From Thermoplasmata archaeon (GTDB lineage Archaea > Thermoplasmatota > Thermoplasmata > Thermoplasmatales > Thermoplasmataceae): a DNA stretch of 6,999 nucleotides. The stretch spans positions 1 through 6,999 of the forward strand of contig JAKAUD010000105.1 of the NCBI GenBank assembly GCA_021827885.1. Reading direction: 5' to 3'. Under the pieces are notes generated by a model. That model was not told the origin of the DNA. It did not search any database and saw only the letters and a program-made list of their open reading frames with translations. Below are positions 1 through 5,957 of this stretch, one piece after another (the first letter of the stretch is position 1; each line of letters begins with the position of its first letter). A program made the position numbers and the translations under genes.

Positions 1-8
1 AAATCTTA

Positions 9-42
9 GTATCAATCTCTTATAGAGTTAATTTCTGACAAC
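9..42 (-). CRISPR. Putative leader-proximal CRISPR repeat (first repeat of an array running out of the window)
   Basis: Read on the minus strand, this stretch begins GTTGTCAG, contains a small palindrome (CTCT-ATA-AGAG, plus-strand 17-27) and ends ATTGATAC (plus-strand 9-16). Many archaeal CRISPR repeats share this design: a short central stem, then an ATTGAAAC or ATTGAAAG end that becomes the 8-nt 5' handle of the crRNA. It lies downstream of cas2, in the usual place for an array. The 34-nt length is a guess, because the boundary could also be at 39 (GTCAG). Only one copy is visible. The 8 bases left of it would be the start of the first spacer. Repetition, the decisive evidence, lies outside the window. 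Confidence 0.5.
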
Positions 43-72
43 AATCTAGTAATTAATATTTAATTATTTTGC

Positions 73-80
73 TATATTTT
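73..80 (-). promoter_or_regulatory. TATA-like element, possible pre-crRNA promoter
   Basis: The minus strand reads AAAATATA here. An archaeal TATA box normally sits about 25 bases before the transcription start, which would place the start near position 50, just before the putative first repeat. That fits pre-crRNA transcription leftwards into the array. The surroundings are AT-rich, so a chance match is quite possible, and no convincing BRE purine run was identified. Confidence 0.3.
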
Positions 81-195
81 GTGGGATTCAGAGTAAGATA
101 GCAGGTATTGTACAAAAGACTTGTTATCACAATCATGGGGGAGTTGCTTTTTTGTCTCATTATGATACTTAACCTTTACTCCAGTTTTTTCCGAT

Positions 196-204
196 AAAAA
201 CTAA
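196..204 (-). terminator. Possible T-tract terminator of the cas operon
   Basis: Just past the cas2 stop codon the minus strand reads GTTAG followed by five T residues. Archaeal transcription commonly ends at short oligo-T tracts without a strong hairpin. The run is short and no stem is seen, so this is weak. Transcription could instead read through into the array. Confidence 0.25.
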
Positions 205-206
205 CG

Positions 207-461
207 TCATAGAATTCCATCTTGAATTGCATTGTACTTCCCAATTTGAATTGTTTCCAGAATCTTGGATGTTATCCAGATTTTAACAGACTCTCCTTCT
301 TTGGTTTCCTTTTCCAGTGAATCTCTTAATTTCATAAGTTGTGGCTCATTGATATCTCCCTCGAAGACACTGTTTTGAACCCTTAACAAGTAGATTTGGC
401 ACATCTTTTTAAATTTCTCAGTCCTGTTTGCCTCCACATCATATGTGATTATTATGTGCAT
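207..461 (-). CDS. cas2: CRISPR-associated endoribonuclease-fold protein Cas2
   Basis: Cas2 forms the central dimer of the Cas1-Cas2 spacer integrase. From the ATG at 461 the protein is 84 residues, the usual size. It starts with the ferredoxin-fold strand MHIIITYDVE, which carries the conserved Asp8, and has the family signature RVQNSVFEG at residues 27-35. An upstream in-frame TTG at 470 would add three residues. The ATG is preferred because it starts directly at the first strand and lies one base after the cas1 stop codon. No clear Shine-Dalgarno sequence precedes it, so translation is probably coupled to cas1. The C-terminus is close to family length. It is the last gene of the operon, next to the candidate leader. 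The family call is firm. Confidence 0.95.
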   Translation of the reverse strand: MHIIITYDVEANRTEKFKKMCQIYLLRVQNSVFEGDINEPQLMKLRDSLEKETKEGESVKIWITSKILETIQIGKYNAIQDGIL

Positions 462-462
462 A

Positions 463-1437
463 TCAATCAAGCGGCAACTTAACCGGCTTATACTCCTCTA
501 TACCTTCGACTTCTTTTGAATATTTGTGAATTTCCATTCTGATCATCTCTCTGTGAGAAACTTTTCTTCTAAGTTTTTCATTATAAGATGAAGAATCCAA
601 CCAGTTCTCCCAGTTTTCGACGAATAGTTTCTTCCCGTTTTCATTTAGAAGAATTCCGTTACCGATTTCATGAAAATGGTCTCCGCTTGCCCTTATAATC
701 CCTTGCTTTACTAGGCTTATTACTAGACGATCTACTAATCCAGGTTTAAAAACTTCTGACAGGTCTAACGCTAGTGCAAATCTTCCAGACTCGGGTGAAT
801 GATAAAATGGTATAGTAATATTGATTGAGGTTTTTCGTGCCTGTGTTACAAACTCGGAATACAACAAAGAATTTCCAAATGAAATTAAAGAATTCCCAAA
901 ATTAGAGGGTGGTCTTTTCTCTCGTGTACCAATCCTGAAGTTTTCAGGGAGCAACTGGTCCAGTCTTGCATAATATAACCTTCTCATCCTTGCTTCCGAT
1001 AACATGAGGCTTTCGATCGTGTTATCCGTTGGATTAAATGTAATATCTTTATAGTCGCCATTAAATTTCTTTAGAAGTGCGATCATGTTCTTGTTTATAC
1101 CAGTCAATAATTTTGTGGCAAGTAAAACCCTATGGTGATAGTCAACATATATTAATGACTGCTTGATTGTTAAGTCTCCACTGAAATAGGCCTCCTTCGG
1201 CCAAAAACTACCTAGATAATTTCCGTAATAACCAAATAAATGCAAACAAACATTATGCTTCACGGCTAAACTTAAAGCGCCAGAAGTCAAAGTCACTCCT
1301 CCATAAAGATCAAAAGAACTTACGTTTTCCACAGGTATTCTGGACATTCTTCGTTCTTCACTGTCAAACCTGAAAACTGATTGATCTGCGGATAAGGTGC
1401 CGTTTGAGAAAATGTGATAATTTCGATTCAAGCCCAA
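463..1437 (-). CDS. cas1: CRISPR-associated integrase Cas1
   Basis: Cas1 is the metal-dependent integrase that inserts spacers at the leader-repeat junction, working with Cas2. With the chosen TTG start the protein is 324 residues: an N-terminal beta domain (from NYHIFSNGTLS), then the helical catalytic domain. The catalytic set is Glu148 (LMLSEARMRR), His213 (PFYHSPESGR) and Glu228 (LALDLSEVFKP), with Asp225 beside it. RPPSNFGNSLISFGNSLLY is the typical central helix and resembles Cas1 proteins of I-B/I-D loci. The frame is open to a GTG at 1494, but homologues normally start just before the first strand. A GGAG at 1443-1446 lies 5 bases before the TTG at 1437 and 11 before the TTG at 1431, whose last two bases overlap the cas4 stop as TTGA. 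The exact start is uncertain; the function is not. Confidence 0.95.
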   Translation of the reverse strand: MGLNRNYHIFSNGTLSADQSVFRFDSEERRMSRIPVENVSSFDLYGGVTLTSGALSLAVKHNVCLHLFGYYGNYLGSFWPKEAYFSGDLTIKQSLIYVDYHHRVLLATKLLTGINKNMIALLKKFNGDYKDITFNPTDNTIESLMLSEARMRRLYYARLDQLLPENFRIGTREKRPPSNFGNSLISFGNSLLYSEFVTQARKTSINITIPFYHSPESGRFALALDLSEVFKPGLVDRLVISLVKQGIIRASGDHFHEIGNGILLNENGKKLFVENWENWLDSSSYNEKLRRKVSHREMIRMEIHKYSKEVEGIEEYKPVKLPLD

Positions 1438-1940
1438 CACATCTCCATAAATCTGCAGCCGAAACAAATTGGTTTCATAACTGGTTTTGGGCACTCTCCT
1501 TTCAGTACGCCTAACATTTCTTTGTATATTTTATAAATCTGTATCTCGTCTCTGTTCACCCTGATCACTTTCCTTGACTGTGGAAGGTGAAGCATACCTA
1601 TTGGTTCCTGGCCAGTTATTTCAAATATTATTTGCAAATAAAAAAGCAGTTGCATGTAATGTGGTTTTGAAGGGGTTTTTCCCTTCTTTATTTCGTGTAT
1701 TTCTATAGTACTATTTGCATCGATATAATCGATAGAACAAAGGCCTTGAATTGTCAATCTCTTTCTAAGTCTAGGTTTAGTCTTTTCGTCGATATATTTT
1801 CCTATCTGCAAATGGGAATTGTCCAGACCGACATCTATTCTTTTATTCGCAAGCCAGAGTCTTGTAACGCACGAAGCGAAGTCAAAAAAGTGGTTTCCCG
1901 TTACGTCTCTTTGCTCAGATAATTTGAGATTCAGAAACAA
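1428..1940 (-). CDS. cas4: CRISPR-associated exonuclease Cas4 (RecB-like nuclease with Fe-S cysteines)
   Basis: Cas4 trims and selects prespacers, including PAM choice, for Cas1-Cas2. The 170-residue protein has the family layout. Cys24 (FASCVTRLW) and a C-terminal trio Cys159, Cys162 and Cys168 (CFGCRFMEMC) are the expected Fe-S ligands. The RecB nuclease core shows Asp71 (SIDYID), Glu83 and Lys85 (HEIKKG), and Gln97 with Tyr101 (QLLFY). Where relatives carry a His (the iGk-ihE motif), this protein reads IGKYIDE, so Asp51 takes that place. The start is a TTG with a very strong GGAGGT at 1946-1951, five bases upstream, inside the end of cas3 (26-base overlap). The gene overlaps the start of cas1. 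The family call is firm; activity is inferred. Confidence 0.93.
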   Translation of the reverse strand: MFLNLKLSEQRDVTGNHFFDFASCVTRLWLANKRIDVGLDNSHLQIGKYIDEKTKPRLRKRLTIQGLCSIDYIDANSTIEIHEIKKGKTPSKPHYMQLLFYLQIIFEITGQEPIGMLHLPQSRKVIRVNRDEIQIYKIYKEMLGVLKGECPKPVMKPICFGCRFMEMCWA

Positions 1941-3801
1941 GCTCTACCTCCGCTGGCATAAGCATTTCTGGATATATGATCTTAGTAACTTTTTCCAAAT
2001 GCCCTAAGGCTTCTCTAACGATGGAGTCCATTCCAGCAAACACGGTTTCAAAAAACTCAGAGAGATTCTTGAAATATATCTCTTTAAATTTTTCCCTATC
2101 TAGAAGCTCTTTCTCCGAAACTTTTAATTTGTCCGCCGGGAGATTATATCCAATTTCGACATTGGAGGGAAACTCTTTGAACGACTTTATCAGGTAATAC
2201 GAGTCTTTGCCCTTCCCAACCAACTCAGTCGTGCACCACTTTTTTACCCATATTATATTTTCAGTTGTCATCATAATTTCTTCACCTCTTTCGAGACCGA
2301 CGGGAACTGAGGTTGATTGACCTCTGAAAAACCCAATTGCAAGGAGAAAATTATTCCACCAATTATTCATATCAAATATATCTTCAGGATCTGGTTCATC
2401 GCTCTTAGACAATTCTTTGACGGTATTGTTGAAAGAAACAATTGCGTCATAGATCTCAATCATGGAAGGATCTTTAATGGCTTTCAAAGATTGTCCTATC
2501 TGTCGACTGAATGTGCCCCTTGAATCTCTGAGACTACATAAAGCTAAAAAAGCAGCAAAATGCCTCTTGATTCTGGACAAAAAAACATCCTTCTTGAAAA
2601 AAACCTCTTCAAGTGCAAGTAGTAATTCTGAAAAATCCATTATGTTTTCAGGAATTTTCTCCACCTGCGGGGTTTTGAGGTGAACAGTTATCCTTCCGGG
2701 CTTACCCTTCCTTCCAATTCGACCGTATCTCTGTGTAAGGTTTTCGATATACAATCCAGGCTCAATGTGTGAATCAGTTACGTCCAGGTTTAAACCTTGT
2801 TCTGCAGCATTTGTAGCCAGTATGCACTTTTCCTGTCCCGATAGAGGTCGCATATTTGTTGCTCTGTTTGAAAAACCAGACAAGTCCTGTATATAACGAC
2901 TTTCTAATCCCATTCTAATCAGCTTTTCTCGCGATATTTCGGCATCTATCTTGTGATCAAAAAGATACAGGAATTTCTGGCCTTCACTAATATTTGGGTC
3001 TAAATCTTCAATAATTGGCTTATCTGTCACTGCGAGTTCTATCTCTCCTCTAATTTTTCTGAAATTTGGCTTTTCCTCAGAGAAAGGTTTTTCCTGATAC
3101 TCTAAACATGTAAATCCAAGATTAACCAAGAGTTCTCTCAGCTTGTATTGAGGCGTTGCAGAAGTGAAAATAATCTTGGGGACATTACCGGATAGCTTGC
3201 TTAAATACATTAATGCAGCTATTTTCCCAGATTCCTCCTCCGAATATACATGATACTCATCAAATATCACAACATTAAGTTCGGAGAAAATGTCAACGGT
3301 GCTCCTGGTTCGCAGGAACTCCTTAGACGGCGATATATCCCGCCTTATGTCATAGAAGCTAGTAAGGAAGAGCGCTACAACATCTGGGTTGGCTAATATT
3401 ATATCATTTATCTTAAAATCATTTCTAATCATACTAGCTCTTTCAAAAAGGGTGTGTCCCGCTAATGACTTTCCATTTATCTTTGTTATATTAATATCAG
3501 CGATTTCTGGGCGTTCTTTTATTGAATTCTTAATATCAATATAGGTTTGTTCTATCAGAAGATTAGTGGGTGATATTATAAGTGTTTTGGCTCTCCTGAG
3601 GGGTAATTTACTGCATGCGGTTGGAAGCATGAATGAAAACGTCTTTCCGGAAGCCGTTGGCGCATCTATGAAAAGGCAATCTTCGGGTATTTGAAGAATG
3701 TCCCTTATCATTGCCTGAAATCTATGAAGTCTAAATCCTAGGGCCGTCTCGTTACTGTACTCAAGAAATTGGGGTCCAAAGTGAAATGTTTTAGTATTCA
3801 T
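1915..3801 (-). CDS. cas3: Cas3' helicase of type I-D (no HD nuclease domain)
   Basis: This is a superfamily 2 DNA helicase that would be recruited to target-bound Cascade to unwind and move along DNA. Its 628 residues show the helicase motifs in order: motif I APTASGKT (47-54), Ia LIISPTN (74-80), Ib ANPD (137-140), II DEYH (181-184), III SAT (214-216), V ATNAAEQGLNLD (329-340) and VI QRYGRIGR (357-364). The protein begins only some 45 residues before the Walker A motif, so there is no room for an N-terminal HD domain, and no HD signature is seen after motif VI. Helicase-only Cas3 is characteristic of subtype I-D, where the HD nuclease is on Cas10d. The ATG start lies 12 bases after csc1 with no clear Shine-Dalgarno sequence. 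The gene sits between the effector genes and cas4, unlike the common cyanobacterial order with cas3 first. Confidence 0.92.
   Translation of the reverse strand: MNTKTFHFGPQFLEYSNETALGFRLHRFQAMIRDILQIPEDCLFIDAPTASGKTFSFMLPTACSKLPLRRAKTLIISPTNLLIEQTYIDIKNSIKERPEIADINITKINGKSLAGHTLFERASMIRNDFKINDIILANPDVVALFLTSFYDIRRDISPSKEFLRTRSTVDIFSELNVVIFDEYHVYSEEESGKIAALMYLSKLSGNVPKIIFTSATPQYKLRELLVNLGFTCLEYQEKPFSEEKPNFRKIRGEIELAVTDKPIIEDLDPNISEGQKFLYLFDHKIDAEISREKLIRMGLESRYIQDLSGFSNRATNMRPLSGQEKCILATNAAEQGLNLDVTDSHIEPGLYIENLTQRYGRIGRKGKPGRITVHLKTPQVEKIPENIMDFSELLLALEEVFFKKDVFLSRIKRHFAAFLALCSLRDSRGTFSRQIGQSLKAIKDPSMIEIYDAIVSFNNTVKELSKSDEPDPEDIFDMNNWWNNFLLAIGFFRGQSTSVPVGLERGEEIMMTTENIIWVKKWCTTELVGKGKDSYYLIKSFKEFPSNVEIGYNLPADKLKVSEKELLDREKFKEIYFKNLSEFFETVFAGMDSIVREALGHLEKVTKIIYPEMLMPAEVELVSESQII
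1946..1951 (-). promoter_or_regulatory. Ribosome binding site fixing the TTG start of cas4
   Basis: The minus strand reads GGAGGT, a near-perfect Shine-Dalgarno sequence, five bases before the TTG at 1940. It lies within the cas3 coding sequence. No ATG is available at suitable spacing in the cas4 frame, so this site decides the start. Confidence 0.75.
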
Positions 3802-3813
3802 ATCTATGGTTTA

Positions 3814-4494
3814 CTAGAAATATGGATGAAGCATCTCTGAGGCGTCTGTAATTGAAATGTTTCTGGCTAGAATGTACTGCGAGGAGGCCTGTTCAACATT
3901 TGTATTGTATTTTCCTTTCTTGATGTTACTAAGGATCTCATGAAATCTTTCCGGCTCCAAAGCCAAGGAAAGAGTGTACAGATTTATTGTGACAGTCCTT
4001 ATGTCTTTAAGGGGTCTTTCTTTCACCAATGCAAGACACTCCCTGGTATTACCTAGTCTTACAGTAAATTTTTCAGGAAACTTGACTAATTCATCCCGAA
4101 AACATGAAATGAAAGAAAAAGTATTTCCCGGTTCAAGACCCTGGCGTTTCATCCAGTTCCTCATCGGTGCCCTTCCTGAATCAACTATGGCTTTCCCCTG
4201 CGGGTACCCCTCACTAATAAAGCTCGTAGCTATGTCAAATACCTTCGTGAAAGAGACTTCTGAAACTGGCTCCAAAGCACTCAGAACGAAACCGATATCC
4301 ATTATTTCGCTATAATTTGGTTTGTGTGAAGTGTATCCGAAGCGCAGATTGATGAGATTAAGCGTACTGTTAATCGCATACATCATTGCAATATCCCCAA
4401 TCCATGGTGCGGTAATTGTCGCACCCGCAGCCCCCGATTCAATTCTGCTCCGATAATATAATGGGGAGAGAAGTGTCACTTCATAGGCTTTCAT
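3814..4494 (-). CDS. csc1: Csc1, the Cas5-type subunit of I-D Cascade
   Basis: Cas5-family proteins cap the 5' handle end of the crRNA in Cascade. The chosen ATG gives 226 residues, a normal Csc1 size, and the protein opens with a RAMP-like strand MKAYEVTLLSPLYYRSRIESG followed by a helix containing WIGDIAMMYAINSTLNL. This fits Csc1, in which a conserved Y-A-(L/I) helix follows the first strand. The family is divergent, so identification leans partly on its place after csc2. The frame is open to an ATG at 4557, but the extra 21 residues are a basic tail (RKRQAQRRMTKRKG) that looks like a shadow of the csc2 C-terminus. AGGA lies four bases before the ATG at 4494. The start overlaps the end of csc2 by 14 bases, suggesting coupled translation. 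Confidence 0.82.
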   Translation of the reverse strand: MKAYEVTLLSPLYYRSRIESGAAGATITAPWIGDIAMMYAINSTLNLINLRFGYTSHKPNYSEIMDIGFVLSALEPVSEVSFTKVFDIATSFISEGYPQGKAIVDSGRAPMRNWMKRQGLEPGNTFSFISCFRDELVKFPEKFTVRLGNTRECLALVKERPLKDIRTVTINLYTLSLALEPERFHEILSNIKKGKYNTNVEQASSQYILARNISITDASEMLHPYF

Positions 4495-5551
4495 TGAATC
4501 CTGCGTCCCCTTCCGCTTCGTCATTCTTCTTTGTGCTTGTCTTTTTCTTCCTATCATGGGGCATTATTTTTGAGTATTTCACAAGTTCCTGAGAGTCAGT
4601 CTTAAGTCTTTGGTAAATCTGTTGGAGATCTGATTGAGAAAGATTGTCAACCTTGGCAATGAAGTCGCTGAGCTCTTGACCTGCGACAATCTTACCCGAA
4701 TGTTCACTGTTCATCGCTTCAATAACCATTTTATTAATCGAATCTCTTAACTTCTCCAGATCCTGGCCCCAATCGGAGTTGAAGTTCTTTGATACAGTGT
4801 AAGATGTTATGGGTATCTCCTCTTCTCCCGCATATATGGCAACAATGTTGTTTTTAATGTTTGGGCCGGTAATAGACGTTTGAGCGCCGTAGCTTCTCTC
4901 CTTTAGGCAAAGCAGTAAATGAACCAATGATTCAGGCGTTGGGTTAAGCATTGTGATAAAAGAAGGGAAGAATGCTCCAGGCACAATATATTCTGTATTA
5001 AAAAGGCTCGTCCTGTTTTCTCCCTTTATCCTATCCCACATCGTACCTGCTTCTGAAAGAGAGTTATGCGTAAGTTGCTTCGTTATATCTGACCTGCTTC
5101 TGATGGAGTAGGAGCTTGAATATAGGACCCTCGAAGGCAACATTGCCTGCCCAGCATCCCCTCCTTCTACCACACTATCGCCAAAAATCACTGAGTTTGG
5201 GTTAGCGAGATATGCTATGGAGCGAACGCTGTTGTACTCGTAATCTGGGTCAATTACCTTGAAGGCGCGGCACAACTTGAGCCCCATGAGTTTTTCTTTT
5301 GACTTAAATTTCCTCGCTGGTATCTCAATAACTTCTTTTTCTTTGTCCGGCGAGGTCTGCATTACAAAAGAAATAGTGGCTTCTGGATCATCACTTCTGT
5401 CAATCAACGGGCCAATCGTTTCTCTTAACACGAACACCGTAACCACTCTCCTTCTGTTTTGTGCCATCGGAGGTATTCCGTCCTCTTCCTCTTTCGCAAA
5501 GCATTTCTCACCAAATTTGGAATACATGTATTCCCTAAGTTCTTCACTCAT
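4481..5551 (-). CDS. csc2: Csc2, the Cas7-type backbone subunit of I-D Cascade
   Basis: Csc2 would form the repeated backbone that coats the crRNA spacer. The 356-residue protein has features I associate with Csc2: the early strand RRRVVTVFVLRETIGPL (about 33-49), NPNSVIFGDSVVEGG (about 118-132) followed by LPSRVLYSSSYSIRSRS, and FNTEYIVPGAFFPSFITML with the glycine-rich RSYGAQTSITGPNIKNN segment further on. About 29 residues at the C-terminus (KIMPHDRKKKTSTKKNDEAE and on) are charged, lysine-rich and probably disordered. The ATG lies inside the end of cas10d (8-base overlap). A GGAG at 5564-5567 lies 12 bases upstream, a rather long spacing. Csc2 is the most recognisable I-D-specific protein here and anchors the subtype call. 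Confidence 0.9.
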   Translation of the reverse strand: MSEELREYMYSKFGEKCFAKEEEDGIPPMAQNRRRVVTVFVLRETIGPLIDRSDDPEATISFVMQTSPDKEKEVIEIPARKFKSKEKLMGLKLCRAFKVIDPDYEYNSVRSIAYLANPNSVIFGDSVVEGGDAGQAMLPSRVLYSSSYSIRSRSDITKQLTHNSLSEAGTMWDRIKGENRTSLFNTEYIVPGAFFPSFITMLNPTPESLVHLLLCLKERSYGAQTSITGPNIKNNIVAIYAGEEEIPITSYTVSKNFNSDWGQDLEKLRDSINKMVIEAMNSEHSGKIVAGQELSDFIAKVDNLSQSDLQQIYQRLKTDSQELVKYSKIMPHDRKKKTSTKKNDEAEGDAGFNESL

Positions 5552-5957
5552 TTACTTCACTTTCTCCTTTTCTGTTTTTTATTCTTTTCCACTTCTCTAT
5601 GTTATACATCAGGGCAAATTGCGATATCAGGTCCTTCCTGTAGTCATTGCCCGGAATCCTCTGCTTGAACTCAGACCTCATAAGATCAACAAACGCGTCG
5701 GAGAATCCCAGGCAATGCATTTGAGTCTCCTTACCCGAATACTTCTGACGGTTTGCGTAATCCCAGATCTTTCCTGCGATTTTTTCCTTCAAATCCTTGT
5801 CCGAGTTCTTTGGGTATTTTAAGTAGACTTTCATGGCCTCACGTATAATCCATGTATTGTCGTTGTTAGAGATCGGACCTTTTGTTGATACACCGCATGC
5901 CTCATCCACCACTTTTTCCATTCCTGCTTTGTTTATTTCCTTTTCATATTTTTCCAT
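5544..5957 (-). CDS. cas11d: Possible Cas11d small subunit made by internal translation of cas10d
   Basis: In type I-D systems the Cascade small subunit (Cas11d) is known to be translated from an internal start within cas10d and corresponds to its C-terminal helical domain. Here an in-frame ATG at 5957 is preceded by AAGGAG at 5969-5974, the strongest Shine-Dalgarno match I found inside this gene, with an 11-base spacer. The product would have 137 residues, start MEKYEKEINKAG and be largely helical, about 16 kDa by residue count, which fits a Cas11-type subunit. Other in-frame candidates are the TTG at 6038 (GAGGA about 12 bases before it), the ATG at 6131 and the ATG at 5921, all with weaker upstream signals. 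The start is inferred. Confidence 0.5.
   Translation of the reverse strand: MEKYEKEINKAGMEKVVDEACGVSTKGPISNNDNTWIIREAMKVYLKYPKNSDKDLKEKIAGKIWDYANRQKYSGKETQMHCLGFSDAFVDLMRSEFKQRIPGNDYRKDLISQFALMYNIEKWKRIKNRKGESEVNE

Larger units (their letters stand above)
43..206 (-). promoter_or_regulatory. Candidate CRISPR leader between cas2 and the array
   Basis: This is a gene-free AT-rich stretch between the cas2 stop codon and the repeat-like element. Leaders are typically AT-rich, about 100-500 bases long, and carry both the pre-crRNA promoter and the sequences that direct new spacers to the first repeat. On the minus strand it contains an AAAATATA element (73-80), an AATTAA-TAT-TTAATT inverted repeat (51-65) next to the putative repeat, and an 8-base palindrome TTGTACAA (109-116). 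No open reading frame of note is present. The assignment depends on the repeat call and is an inference from position and composition. Confidence 0.45.

Noticed and set aside
148..190. Plus-strand T runs at 148-153 and 185-190 as terminators
   Set aside because: No plus-strand gene or transcript is supported in the window for them to terminate, and T runs are common in this AT-rich stretch.
462..470. TTG at 470 as the cas2 start
   Set aside because: The ATG at 461 begins directly at the canonical first strand of Cas2, and the TTG has no Shine-Dalgarno support.
1428..1494. cas4-cas1 fusion or frameshift, because the cas1 frame reads deep into cas4
   Set aside because: Cas4 has its own complete C-terminal cysteine cluster and stop codon, and Cas1 has suitable internal starts. 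The overlap is explained by an open alternative frame.
3974..4315. Plus-strand open frame of 113 codons antisense to csc1
   Set aside because: It lies wholly within csc1 on the opposite strand and shows no independent coding features.
4495..4557. N-terminal extension of Csc1 from an ATG at 4557
   Set aside because: The added residues are a basic shadow of the overlapping csc2 tail. The ATG at 4494 has an AGGA at good spacing and starts at the first expected strand.
5259..5822. Plus-strand open frame of 187 codons across the csc2-cas10d junction
   Set aside because: It is antisense to two well-supported genes, its sequence is serine/leucine-rich in the way typical of antisense shadows, and it matches no family I recognise.
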